Assembly (NCBI GenBank): GCA_021396245.1
Contig: WNYE01000134.1
Span: 1-64,000, forward strand
Direction of reading: 5' to 3'
Length of the DNA stretch: 64,000 nt
From: Sporothrix humicola
Taxonomy: Eukaryota; Ascomycota; Sordariomycetes; Ophiostomatales; Ophiostomataceae
Positions 18,706 to 29,639 of the stretch are shown piece by piece. Each line of letters begins with the position of its first letter. Positions within the stretch are counted from its first letter, which is position 1. The position numbers and the translations under genes were made by a program. The notes beneath the pieces are model-generated. The model had not been told where the DNA came from. It saw only the letters and a list, made by a program, of their open reading frames with translations, and searched no databases.

Positions 18706-19151
18706 ATGGCTTCCATGGGATCGCTGGTGTTCTGCACCGATTGCGGCAACATCCTGCCCATGTCTACGGGCTCCAAGCGCAGCCTGCTCGTTTGCCGTTG
18801 CTGCGGCGCCGAGAACAAGGGTGAGTTTTATTGAGGAACAATTATTGACAGAATATCTGCTGCGGCGAAGGAGTTTTTCTAACTTCGCTCTCTCTAGACA
18901 CCGCCTCCGGCCAGACAATCTTGACCGAGTCCAACCCCAAGGACTTCCCTTCGCCGCTGCGCCAGAAACTGTCCTCTGTGCAGGTCGTCGAGAAGCACAA
19001 GGTCAACGGCGACGCCACGACAAACGAGACATGTCCCCAGTGCGGCCGTACTGAGGTGCGGTTTACGACCGCGCAGATCCGTGGTGCCGACGAGGGTTCG
19101 ACGGTCTTCTTCCGCTGCGACTGTGGCTTCAGATGGTCGCAGAACAACTAA
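18706..19151 (+). CDS. RPA12: RNA polymerase I subunit A12.2 (RPA12)
   Basis: Two exons, 18706-18820 and 18898-19151, encode 122 aa, the normal family length (yeast Rpa12 is 125 aa). The 77 bp intron has GTGAGT, a CTAAC branch site and TAG. The N-terminal zinc ribbon has Cys10, 13, 30 and 33. The C-terminal TFIIS-like ribbon has Cys84 and 87, the acidic hairpin RGADEG (residues 100-105) that supports transcript cleavage, then Cys112 and Cys114. The last pair is CxC (RCDCGF) instead of the usual CxxC. The subunit stimulates RNA cleavage and assists elongation and termination by Pol I on rDNA in the nucleolus. It shares a divergent promoter region with SCC2 and is convergent with LIA1. The ATG context is ACCACAATGG. 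Confidence 0.93.
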
Positions 19152-19534
19152 AGGTCGACCTTTACAAAGAACACGGAAATTCCATGTGTACCGGCCGACA
19201 TATTCGTTTTCCAACCCACCTACGGCAGCGAACCATCTACAGAGTGATAGTTGGATTATGTCATGGGCTCGACTGGAAAGCCATTTAATGATACCCATTT
19301 TACCCACGAATTGTATTAATAGATAGAACAAAAGCATGTAAAGCATAACAATAAAAACTCCAATAGAGAATCATATACAGACGCTACATATTAAAAAGAA
19401 ATCCCAAAACTTTTTTATTCCCCTTCTTTTGCTCTAGCTTTAGAGTTTGCCTCCAAAGAATCCCATAAAAACCAATGTAAATCATAAGGCGGCTACAACA
19501 AGTGTGCACACATAAAAAGATGTTGCGCATGCAT
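19152..19534. other. Convergent 3' region RPA12/LIA1
   Basis: 383 bp of AT-rich DNA between two converging genes. AATAAA at 19350-19355 is a plausible polyadenylation signal for RPA12. No other feature is seen. Confidence 0.6.
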
Positions 19535-20581
19535 TTAAGCAGCCGCCACCTCGGGGATCAGGGCGTACTCGGCCTCGCCGCCCTGCTCAAACTCGGCCAT
19601 GTCGAGAGCGACAATGACACTCTCGCGCACGACCTTCTCCTTGTCGTGCAGGAACAGCTTCAGCGTGTCCTCAACACCCTCCTCATCACCCAGGCTACCA
19701 AGTGCCTCAGCAGCCTCATGGCGCACCATGCTGGCCTCGTTGACGTCGCTCAAGGCGGCGGTCAGAGCAGGAATAGACGCAGGGTGCGACAGCTGGCCGA
19801 ACACAAAGGCAATCTCGTGACGGAACAGGGCCGAGCTGTCGGCGAAGCCCTTGGCCAGAGCCAGCACGGCAGGGACAGCAGTCGGCAGATCGGGCGGCGA
19901 AGCCAGATCGCGCAGAGCAAACATTGCGCGGTACCGACGGAAGAGCGGCAGGGTGGTATCCATCAGGTCCTTCTCGAGGACATCAACAGTCTGGGCAGCC
20001 TCGTCGGCGGCAGCGTTTTGGGCCATCGGCGGCGCAGGGTCAACGGAAGCGAAATCGCTAGGGCGCAGGGTCTCCTGGGCGCGCTGAGTGGAGTTGGCCC
20101 ACTCGATGCGATCGATGGCAATCTCGCAAGTCTCGCGCACGACAACCTCCTCGCCTTCGCGGTCGCGGTAGTGGCGGAGCAGCTCGAGGTCGGCGGCGTC
20201 GCCAAGGGCACCGAGGGCCTCGGCGGCCTCGTGGCGGCACATGGCATCTTCGTTCACGTCGGCAAGGACATCGCGCAGAGGCGGCGCAGCAGCGGAAATG
20301 TTGCCAGTCTGGCCGAGACAGTAGGCGAGTTCGTGCTTGAGAAGGGCCGAGGGAGAAGCAAAGCCAGCGGCGATGGCATCGATGGCAGCCTTCGCGGCGG
20401 CCAGGTCAACGCCGTTGTCGCCAGTGCCCTCTGTGGCCTGTTTGGCCAGATGCTTGAGCGAAAAGAGGGCGCGGAAACGGATGGGCAGGGGGGTGGTCTC
20501 GTCGCAAAGAGACTTGCGCAGGGACAGGACGGTCGCATCAGTGGTGGCCGGGGCCTCGGGCTGTTCAGAAGGGGCCGTCAT
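19535..20581 (-). CDS. LIA1: Deoxyhypusine hydroxylase (DOHH/Lia1)
   Basis: Single exon, 348 aa. The enzyme completes hypusine formation on eIF5A by hydroxylating deoxyhypusine with a di-iron centre in the cytosol. Two blocks of HEAT-like repeats each carry two His-Glu pairs: His83-Glu84 (KHELAYCLGQ), His117-Glu118 (RHEAAEALG), His255-Glu256 (RHEIAFVFGQ) and His288-Glu289 (RHEAAEALG). All eight expected iron ligands are present. The two halves also share RFRALFSLKHLA and RYRAMFALRDLA, showing the internal duplication typical of the family. The frame stays open further upstream, but residues there are hydrophobic and unlike the family, so MTAPSEQ is the chosen start. An inverted pair of GATA-type sites lies about 250 bp upstream. 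Confidence 0.94.
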   Translation of the reverse strand: MTAPSEQPEAPATTDATVLSLRKSLCDETTPLPIRFRALFSLKHLAKQATEGTGDNGVDLAAAKAAIDAIAAGFASPSALLKHELAYCLGQTGNISAAAPPLRDVLADVNEDAMCRHEAAEALGALGDAADLELLRHYRDREGEEVVVRETCEIAIDRIEWANSTQRAQETLRPSDFASVDPAPPMAQNAAADEAAQTVDVLEKDLMDTTLPLFRRYRAMFALRDLASPPDLPTAVPAVLALAKGFADSSALFRHEIAFVFGQLSHPASIPALTAALSDVNEASMVRHEAAEALGSLGDEEGVEDTLKLFLHDKEKVVRESVIVALDMAEFEQGGEAEYALIPEVAAA

Positions 20582-20828
20582 GATGGATGTGGACGTGGTG
20601 TGATAGTCGCGGGTGGTCGTGATGAAATTTCCGAGAAATAACAAAAAGGAAGAAAAAATAATGACGGGTGTTGGGTACTTTTTTTTCTCGTGTAAGATGT
20701 TTAACACGACTCGAACAGGCAATAGCTGCACGCTATAAAAACTTACAACGTCAGAACAATACAGTAAAAATCCCTAAAATTCGCCGGTCCGGAGGGGCAA
20801 ACACCGTTTTTTTAGGTGGGGTGTGGGA

Positions 20829-20849
20829 CGATAAGATAAGCCCTTATCG
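20829..20849. promoter_or_regulatory. Inverted pair CGATAAG-N7-CTTATCG
   Basis: Two 7-base arms form a perfect inverted repeat with a 7-base spacer, and a third GATAAG overlaps the left arm (20835-20840). GATAAG is the core recognised by fungal GATA factors such as the nitrogen regulator AreA/NIT2, which often act on closely spaced or inverted pairs. The element lies about 250 bp upstream of the LIA1 start. Binding is inference. Confidence 0.4.
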
Positions 20850-21666
20850 AAGTCGTGTATGGCTATCACAAGCAAAATGGCCCAGGTCCATGTCAACAAC
20901 GACAACCAAATAAGTTGCATCTCGTCCACAAAATATAAATTTGAAAATGCAATCACTAGATAGCGTTTCAAAATGTTGGAAACCGTTGATTTTTGATAAA
21001 CAATCGACAATGATAGCGTTCCATCGAGAAATATGAGCGTGTGCTGGTCCCTGCACGCGACAGTGTAGAACTTGCTTGACTGTGATTAGCATCTGACAAT
21101 AGTGACAGTATTTCGGATGTCGGAAGCGAAAGAGCTATTTTCAGAGACAAAGGTCCGTCTCGTGTGGCTGTGGGAGGGGCGTCGGGTGTCTGTGATGTCG
21201 TGCCACGCGTGTCGGATGGGGGTCAGCGTTGCATCCCTTGAGATTGGCAGATGGAATAAGACATGTGTGAAACAGAAGCAAAAAAGGACGTCAGAGAAAT
21301 AGTTCAAGAGATTCATTGATGCGAAGCTGGAAGAAAGGAAAAACAATAACAGAGCAAAAGAAGAAAAGAAGAAATAGTAGCAAAAAGCAGACAAACCTAT
21401 CCAACCCAATAACTGTACACGCGTGGGATGCCCAATGTAGCTCCATATGCAAACAAACCATTACCCGTCGACCCATGATGATCGTGATCCAAAATATGAC
21501 AAAGGCAGATGCGAGATAGAAAAAGAGACGCAAAAAATACAATGCAATATGCAGGAAATTAAGCGGCACGCAGAATGCAGACAAAAGATGCAGCAAAACG
21601 GCCAAAAAGCAGTAGCCTTACCAGTAAGACGACAACAAAAAGAGAAAAGACGAGCGGCAGGTAGCC

Positions 21667-21683
21667 AAAAAAAAAAAAAAAAA
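21667..21683. repeat. Oligo(A) run
   Basis: Seventeen consecutive A residues in the spacer downstream of the Rab gene. Simple homopolymer with no target-site duplication or element beside it. Confidence 0.8.
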
Positions 21684-21772
21684 TAATACACGCAGGGGCC
21701 ACTAGGTCCAAACTGCATCGGAATCAAAAGAAAAAGATCAAACACATGATGGAGAGGTAGAAGTCGCTGGAG

Positions 21773-22930
21773 TTAACAACACTTCCGGCGCTGGAGCGCA
21801 TTGTCGTTTCGGGGCTGTTCGCCTGGTGCACCAGTTCCGTTCGGATCAACAGACACCTCGGGCGAGAAGCCCGGGGCAAACAACCAGCTGCGACGGTCGC
21901 GTCCCACTCGGAAGCTGCCGCGTGGGTTGTTGCCGTCAAAGTAACCACCGCCGTAGCCGTAGCCATGGCTGCTCTCACCGCCACTAGCAGAGCCGTAGCT
22001 ACCGTCACCTGCCATAGACGGCGGGCCACCTGGCGTTGAAGCAGCAGCCAGCAGGGCCTGTTGCATCTTGCGGTTCTGCTCGACGAGTTTCCGTGTGACG
22101 ACACGGAAGACCTCCTCGACACCCTCGCCACTCTCGGCAGAAATCTCGTGGCACGCGTCCCAGCCAGCCTCCTGGCCCCAGAAGCCCGAGCTGCGTTTCG
22201 AACTAGGACTCCGGGGCTCAGGTGGAGAGAAGGGTGTTGGGTGTGGTACTGGCGGGTTTGGTGGACCAAGGCCTGGTGTAGAACCGCCGGTACTACCAGC
22301 ACCTGGGGCTAATCCCGGAAATCCGCCGGTGTTTCCCGTCAGCATGCCGCTGACGAGGCCACCGGCCGTTGGTGGTGGCGTACTGCTGAGTCCTGGCGCC
22401 AGGTTCTCGGCAACGTAGGCGATACAGCGTTCAAAGGGAACCTCGCGTTTAGACGGCTCACGGGCGACAATGTCGGCCTTGGTGCCAACGACGTGGAGGA
22501 CTATGTCCGAGGGCAAGTTGCGGCGCAGCTCGGTCAGCCAGATGCCCATTTCGGCAAAGGAGTTTGCGTCAGTGATGCTGTAGCAGAGAATGCAAGCGTT
22601 GGCGCCGCGGTAGTAGAGACGGGAGATGGAACGGAAGCGTTCCTGGCCGGCTGGAGGAGTTAGTGTTAATGTTCACCGGAAAAAGTATAGATGTACAAAA
22701 GAAGAGGACGAAAACGAAAACGCGTCATGGTACACACCCGTGTCCCATATTTGCAGACGGACGACCGTGTCCGAGTCCGAGTCGACGACGCGCTTTGTGA
22801 GGAAACTGGCACCGACTGTCGACGTGACTTGTGACGGGTCGAACTGGCCTTTGCAAAAACGCGTCACAAGCGACGTTTTGCCGACGCCCTGGGAGCCCAC
22901 GACGACGATCTTGGCCTCGAGCGAGGACAT
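21773..22930 (-). CDS. Rab5-like small GTPase with long C-terminal insert
   Basis: Two exons (transcription order 22930-22738, 22650-21773) encode 356 aa; the 87 bp intron interrupts the Ala codon of WDTAGQE and has an ACTAAC branch site. Visible GTPase motifs are the P-loop GSQGVGKTS (12-20), switch I STVGASF with Thr38, WDTAGQERF (62-70), a G4 of GTKAD (120-124, Thr in place of the usual Asn) and G5-like SAESG. Switch I resembles the Rab5/21/22 group, which acts on early endosomes. An ~85-residue Gly/Pro/Ser-rich insert separates the helix after G4 (AYVAENLAP) from the G5 strand. A disordered tail ends in RRKCC, a double-cysteine geranylgeranylation signal. At 356 aa it is well above the usual 200-220 aa. 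The exact Rab subgroup is uncertain. Divergent from SEH1. Confidence 0.85.
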
Positions 22931-24146
22931 TGTCGACGACGGGGGGAAAGGAGCGCAGAGTCGCGAGGCTTTTTCGGTGAGGTGGATGAAGGACAAAACG
23001 ACAAAAAGGAGGGGCGTCGACAATCGACAAAGGGGGGAAGAGAAAGAAAGGTAAATACGGAGTATGGAGAACTTTCAGTGTTTTGGCAAGGGCAAAGGGA
23101 GGTGACCGGGGTGTGCGAGCGGAGGGCGTGGCAGCCGTGGCAGGCGGTGGAGAAGGCGCGGGTACGGTATTGAGGGTAAGTGGTTGTTTTCGTGCAATAG
23201 AGGGGAAGGTTATGACTGTTGCGAGGTTCAAGAAAGGAAGGGACAGGCACGGGATAGAGGTCAGGACCTCACAGCCTCAGGAGAGGGAAGGAGCGTGACA
23301 CAAGAAAAAAGGGATGGGGGAGAAGGTGCAGTTCTGACGACAATGCCGACTTCTTCTTTCGGACGAGGCTGCACGAGTGGGTTGTGTCTCGATTTTGGTT
23401 AGGGCCTTGTTTGGCAAGGAGTTGTGCTGGCCGTCTCTACTGTTTACTATTATTGACTAGCAAGACCGCGATCTCTTATCTGGCAGGCCAGACACACCAA
23501 CACCAGACCGACATTGCCGACATTGCGTGATACCGACGATGCAGTCGGAGAGAATGCAAAGACGTCAGCAACTTATTACGGTGGAAAGAAAGAGAGATCA
23601 CAAAAGGGGGGAGCAGCCAACGAGAGGCGAGAGTTGGCACAAAAGGAAGGAACATGGGACCAAATGTGAGCGAGGAGAGCAAGTCAGAAGAAACGAAAGA
23701 GCAGCCGTCAGATTGCTAGAAGGAGCAAATGCAGCGGCGCCTCTTGCTTCTTGCAGCAATGCGACACAAGACCCAGCAAAAGGCAAGGGCGATCGGCCAG
23801 CCAATAACAGTACTAGAAGCGCTGTACTTTTTTGGACGAACCGCTGCAACCACGGCAAAACGAGGAGGCTGCGCAGCCTAATACCGCCTGGAAACATGGT
23901 GCTACTGCAGTGCACAGTGGCATCCAACTGCGATACACAGCAGGAAAGAGCTGCAGCTCGGGAGATCATATGAGTGCATCTTATCCACACCAAATCCACA
24001 GGAACCAATTCACACGCAATTGCATTACACCTCGCGCCGGACGACGTCACCCACCACAGCCCGACCAACACAGCCGACGACAACCGGCCGCCTACATACA
24101 CCGCCTTTGTTTAGCATACCACCCGACTTGCACGGAAACCGGCATC
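22931..24146. promoter_or_regulatory. Bidirectional promoter region Rab/SEH1
   Basis: 1.2 kb between divergent starts. The Rab-proximal part is purine-rich on the plus strand, that is pyrimidine-rich on the Rab coding strand, as expected of a fungal leader. A TACGGAGTA nonamer is at 23056-23064 and an AGATAAG site (as CTTATCT) near 23475. No coding frame is convincing. Confidence 0.5.
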
Positions 24147-25726
24147 ATGCCCGCGCCGCAGGGCGAACCGCCGGCGCTCGACGACCAGGCGCGGTTCGAG
24201 ATTATCATGAAACATGGCCACCAGGACCTTGTGCAGGCGGTCGCATTCAATGCGTACGGTGACCGGTGTGCGACGGGGTCGGTCGACGGCAAGATACGCG
24301 TGTTCAACCGCCACCGCGACGGCATGTGGCGGCTATGCGACAACTGGGGAGCGCACGGCGGTGAAATATTAGAGGTGAGATTGGACATTCTAGAGATGGT
24401 TAGGATGCAATGGCTACGAGGAAGAATATCCTGCTAACAGACCAGCTCCAATGGCTACCGCCAACAATTTACCCAAACCTCCTGGCCTCCATTGGCATCG
24501 AGGGCCGCTTCAAGCTGTGGACAGAAGACCCAGCAGCAGCGCCTGGTCGGCGATTCAGCCAAAGGGCAAAAGGCAACGCCAAGGCGGCCTTTGAGACGCG
24601 CTCGCCACGGTCGCCGTACCGCTCGTTCTCTATGAAGCACAACGACGAGACACGGCACACGTACCTGGCCCTGCTCGCAGCCGACGGCACCCTGACGGTC
24701 CTCGAGAACGAAGTGCCCGAAAACCTGTCGGATTACGCCAATGTCGACGAGCTTCGAGTCTGCCCGAAACCGGCCCGTGGCGAGGAGGCCAGTTTCCGTG
24801 TTCGATTCGACCCGAACCCAGAGCCATGCTTTACTGCGCTGCGCGCGGGTGTACGTGCCGACTCGCTGAGTCTCGTGGTGGCTGCCATGGACTCTGTCAA
24901 GATTTATCGCACAAGGCCCATTACGACGACATCGTACGGTCTGCAGGGCACTGGCCGTGCTTTCTACCTGGCGGCCGAGGTCAAGGGCCACCGCGGGCTG
25001 GTGCGCGACATTGCGTGGGCGCCGGGCAACTTCCGGGGCTACGACATGATTGCCACAGCGTGCCAGGACGGCTATGTGCGTGTTGTGCGTCTCGACACGC
25101 CCTTTGCAGCCAATGAGGACGGCAAGACGTGGGCGGCGCACGACATTGTGGTCAAGAGCAGTGACGCGTCGGGGAGTGGTGCGGCCAGCAATGCAAGGCG
25201 GAAACGCGACGGCAAGTCGTCCTCAGGGGGGTTAATCACCGCGGCAGCGGCAGCGTCAACAGGCGGCTCGACGACGCCAGCTGGTCCGAGCTCGCTATCG
25301 ACGCCGGCATCGGTGGCGTCCTCGCTTTCGTCCACCACTCGCGACTTGGCAACGGATACGGGCGCTTCTGACGATACGAGCGGCCTCCACGATCCACACG
25401 GAAACAACAGCGCTGTCAGTTCCGCTGCAACTTCGTTCTCGGGGCTACCGCCGATCCCAGACGCCTCAGCAAACAACGGCAGTGCATCGGCTGCCGATCG
25501 TCGCTGGACAGGCGAAGCAGGACAGGTGCGGCACACAGTACGGGAGCTGTCGAAACTAGAAAACCACCGGACGCCCGTCTGGCGTGTACAGTTTGACGAC
25601 GACGGCCAGATCCTCGGAAGTGTAGGCGACGACGGCAAGCTCTTGTGCTATAGACAGACGCCAGACGGGTCCTGGGCGAGAAGTTCCGAGCTGACAGTGA
25701 TGAAGATGCGCATGGTGGCGCCGTAG
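24147..25726 (+). CDS. SEH1: Nucleoporin Seh1 (WD40, Y-complex)
   Basis: Two exons, 24147-24374 and 24446-25726, encode 502 aa; the 71 bp intron is in phase 0 with CTAAC before the acceptor. Seh1 is a WD40 propeller of the nuclear-pore Y-complex and of the SEA/GATOR2 complex that regulates TORC1. Recognisable blades include HGHQDLVQAVAFNAYGDRCA, DGKIRVFNR, ASIGIEGRFKLW, KGHRGLVRDIAWAPGN and the C-terminal TPVWRVQFDDDGQILGSVGD. Before the last blade lies a ~125-residue Ser/Thr/Ala/Gly-rich insert (about 315-440), which explains the length over yeast Seh1 (349 aa). The ATG is the first in the exon and begins just upstream of the first blade. Convergent with BMS1. Confidence 0.92.
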
Positions 25727-25995
25727 TGAAGTGCTACTGCGTTTATTCTGCCTGGGTTTAATGTCCGTTGATTAATCGGTGTTTTGGTGTATGATATAAT
25801 GTAGGAAAATGCCATCTATTTTAGTATGAATATAACAAACTCCAGCGAGAGCCAAATGGTAACAAAAATGGCAAAAACAAATGATAAATAAAAAGAAAAT
25901 GCAAATAAATACTGTACAAAATTCCACGCTGTCGATTATTCCAAAGAATATGTTTTTGGTTTGTACAACAACACCATTCTTCAAGCTCAAGCCGT

Positions 25996-28900
25996 TCAAC
26001 CTCTCCGCCGCTTGCCGCCGCCACCGCCCTCGGTCTGCATGTGCCGTTTCTTGCCCTCGCGGCTCCAGAACTCCTTGGTCTCGCGCTTCTCGCGTGCCGC
26101 CCGCTTCTCCTCGGCATCCGCCACCGCCTTGCGGTGCTCTGCACGCTTCTCCTCCTTCTTGGCCGCCCGCTTCTTACTGACGTCGCGCTTGATCGTCGAC
26201 AGGTTCGCCATGAGGTTGCGCACCTTGCGCTCGTCGCCGCCAACGACAACGGCGCGCTTCTGCATGTACGTCGTCTTCTTCTGCTTCTTGGTTTGCACAA
26301 TCTGCGACTTGAACGGCAGCGACGCCGCCAGCTGGCGCGGCACCTTGAGGGTGTTAAAGTGACGCTCCTGGCGCACAACCTCACGGTACTGGCTGTTGCG
26401 CTGCTGCGGCGTGGCAATGTCGGCGTCGCGCCGGATCTCGCCCGTCAGGCGCATCGGCTGCCAGCCAATAAAATTGTTGGCCGGGTTGTAGAAGCGGTGA
26501 GGCTTGATCGGGAACCAGGCGCGCAGGAAGACAATGTCGCTGAGCAGAATCTTGTCTTCGAACGTCGCACGGAACGCACCCTCTTGCTTGAGCGCGTGCT
26601 TGATCTGACCACGAATGCCCGAGACCGTCTTGATGGCCGCGCCCTCAAACTTGGCTATCTCGAGCGCCGAGTTGAACATGTCCTTGATGAAGGCCGTGTT
26701 CTTGAAGATCTTGTACGGCGCGCCCGTCAGCTTGAGCTTCTTGACAATCTCCGTCGACTCGTCCACGCTCAACACGCTGCCAGTTGCTGCAATGCGCAAA
26801 CCCTGCTGGTTGATAGGCGCCGACGCCGAGAAGTTCTTGAAGCACACAAAGCCTGTGTTGGGCGCCACAAAGGGACCGTAGAACTGCGCGAAGCAGTGCA
26901 TGTGCTCGGGCGTGTACTTGAGCATGCGATTGCGTGTCCGCGAATCCGAGATGCTGTAGATGGGCATCGTCTGGAACCGCCGCCAGCCCAGCGAGAAGAT
27001 GAGCGGGTCGTTGGTCTTGAGGATCCGCTTGTGCCAGCGGTGGCGCTTGATGCGCACCTGCAAGAAACCGAAACGGTCCTCCGTCGCCGTCAGGCCGCCC
27101 ACAATCAGAGGCATGCGTGCGTTGAACATGCGAACAAACTCTGCTGGGACACCCTCAAGGACCATGCGGCCGTACTGACCAGCGCGGAAACCCTCAACGG
27201 CCACACGCTGCCGGTCGTCCAGCTCATCGTACTCGGCCTTGTTGATGTCGAGCTGCTTCTGGATCAGCGACTTTTGCGCGTCGTACCAGTCATCCTCGCC
27301 AAACTCGTCTGCCGTCGTGCCCGCTTCTTTCCGTGCCTGTGCCTTGGCGTTGTTCAGACCTTCACGATCTTCCTCTTCGAATCGCAGCCGTAGCTCTTGC
27401 TTTCGCCGTGCGTTTTTGTCGCGCTCGTCTTCAAAGTTCTCGGGTTCCGCCTCTTCAGCCTTGTCTTTCCGTGGGCCATGCTTCTCGCCTGTCTCGAGAT
27501 CCTCAAAGTCGCCGTCGCCTTCGCTGTCAGAGTCACCCTCAGCATCGCTGCCAAAGGGGCTCTCGTCGTCGTCATCACCATCTTCGTCGTCGAATCCACT
27601 CTCGTCGTCGTCGTCACCGCCCTTCTTGGACTTGACAGACGTGAATCGTGACCGCAACGACTCGATAGCATCTGGGGTCCAGCGGGCCTTGAGATCATCG
27701 TAGTCCACAACAGGTAGAGAACGGTCTTCAGTCTTGTCGTCATCGGCCTTTTCGGCCTCTTCCGTCTTCTTGAAGAAGTCGTCCTCCTCCTCAATGTTGT
27801 CCTCTTCCTCATCCTCCGGCTCCTCCTCGCCCTTCCAGCGCTTGGCGACTGTGCTGAGAGAGATGGACGTGTCGTACAGCATCCGTGCCAGGTCCTTCAC
27901 CTGGAATGGCCGTTTCCGCTTGTGCAGATTCCGCGCCCGCTCCAGCATGTTGTCCTTCCACCGTATTGCCGCGTCCTCGTCGTCCTCGAAATCGTTGTCG
28001 TCGTCGCCGCCGAGCGAGCCCAGATCAGAATCGCTGTCGGCAAACTCGAGTGTCTCGCCATTCTCGTCGTTGTCGCCGTTGCGGTCGCCATTCCGGCCGT
28101 TGCGGAACATCTTGCCGAGCTTCTTCTCGTCAAACTCGCCCTCAAAGTCCGAGTCATCCTCCTCATCGTCTTCGTCGCCGAAATCGTCGCCCTCTTCGTC
28201 GGATGAACCATCATCATCGAACTCCTCGTCATCCTCGCCCTCAACAACACCCGGAACACGTGCATTGCGCTGCTGTTTCCGGCCCGAGTTGAGCTCCTCA
28301 GCAGCAATTCTGCGGCCCTTGGAGAACAGCTGAACGCCTTCCTCCGTCTCACCTAGCAGCTTGCGCTCGCCCTGCAGACCGATAATCAGCTCCTCACCCT
28401 CACTGCGCTCCACACCAACGGCATCCTTGTCGAACGTGAAGCCATTTTCGCGGTAAATGTAAACGGCATCACCGTCGATCTTGAGACCGCTACGGTCTGA
28501 CATGGGCGCATACAGCTTGCGATCCTTTTCGTCGAGTCGCCGGCGGCCCGTCTTTCCAGTTGCCTTGGCAGCAGCCTGCTCCATAGCTGGTGTCGGACAG
28601 GGATCGGGAAGCGCCTCCATCTTGGCCACCGTGAAGTCGCCCAGGCCGGGAATGTGTACACGTTGATTCTGCGCAGCAAAGTTGGTTCCGCGGAGGTAGC
28701 CAGTAAACGCGATTGAGCGGTCGCACAGCTCATCCTCCTCAATCTTGGTCGGGTGGGTGACGTCGCGGAAGCTGTCGATAATGGCGTAGGGGTGGGAGTT
28801 GCGCCAGATGAGCGGACGAGGGTTCTTCATGACGGACAAGAAACGCGACAAGTTGTGGATCTCGCGGTCTGGGTAGCGGCCGTTGATGACACCGGACAGA

Positions 28901-29639
28901 TAGAAAAGATGCGCGCCCTGGTACAGCTCGTTCCAAAGACGGTGTTTTAAGCGCTTCTTGGCATCCTTGAGAGCCTGCGGCTTGCGGAACAGGTCGAGAT
29001 GCGTAAGCACACCAAAAACGTTGCCGGGCATACCCGTGGCCGCCAGAACGTTCAAGAACTCGAGTGTCTCCATCTCAAAACCGTAGTTTCCGTCGATCAT
29101 AAGCAGGACAATGTCGGCGACCTTGGCCACGTCGACCATGGCCTCGAGCTCGTTGGGACATTCGAGGAAAGTCAGGCGCTGTTTCTTGGAAGTGACGACG
29201 GTGACGGGGCCTTGGGGGTCGGTAATCGTTTCCTTGGCGTAGCGGCGGATTAAGGAGCGCATCAAGGTCGTCTTTCCCACGCCGGATGGGCCGACAATGG
29301 TGACGAGGCGCGGTGGCGGTTCATCGGGAAGACGGTCGACGAGAGGGACGTGGAGGCGCTTTTCTTTGATCTTGAAGGGAAACGAGTGTTAGTGGACAGA
29401 AAACTACCCCCGAAGCCAATCAATTGTTCACCCAGAAGAACTTACATCGTGGGACCGAGCAGCGCTTCTTTGAAGCTTGCCGGGGTTCGAGAAAGCAAAG
29501 GCCTTGGGATTCGGTCCTGAAAGAAAGAAAGGTCAGTTGTGGTCGAAGAGAAGAGTTAACAATGCCAGAAAGAAAACTCACCCGAATGCTTCTTTTTCTC
29601 CTTCGACTTGCGATGGGGCTTATGTGCTTGGTCTTCCAT
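25996..29639 (-). CDS. BMS1: Ribosome biogenesis GTPase Bms1
   Basis: Three exons (transcription order 29639-29582, 29516-29446, 29370-25996) encode 1167 aa, close to yeast Bms1. The introns are 65 and 75 bp. Bms1 is a GTPase of the SSU processome, binds Rcl1 and drives 40S precursor maturation in the nucleolus. The spliced N-terminus reads through the diagnostic NPKAFAFSNPGKLQRSAARS and DIKEKRLHVPLVDRLP into the P-loop GPSGVGKTT (70-78). Family-typical replacements are seen: ECPNE where other GTPases have DxxG, and THLD as G4. An AARP2CN-type region follows, then a long acidic linker (about 390-650), then the conserved C-terminal ribosome-biogenesis domain and a basic tail (KKRHMQTEGGGGGKRRRG). 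The two tiny 5' exons are supported only by splicing consensus and family match, but both fit exactly. Confidence 0.95.

Larger units (their letters stand above)
20582..21772. promoter_or_regulatory. LIA1 promoter and Rab 3' region
   Basis: 1.2 kb between two minus-strand genes. The LIA1-proximal part holds the GATA-type inverted repeat listed separately. The part next to the Rab gene is A-rich on the plus strand, with a 17-base A run at 21667-21683, consistent with Rab 3' UTR. No coding frame is convincing. Confidence 0.5.

Noticed and set aside
20582..20731. Upstream in-frame extension of LIA1
   Set aside because: The extra residues are hydrophobic and unlike the family; the start at 20581 gives the usual N-terminus and length.
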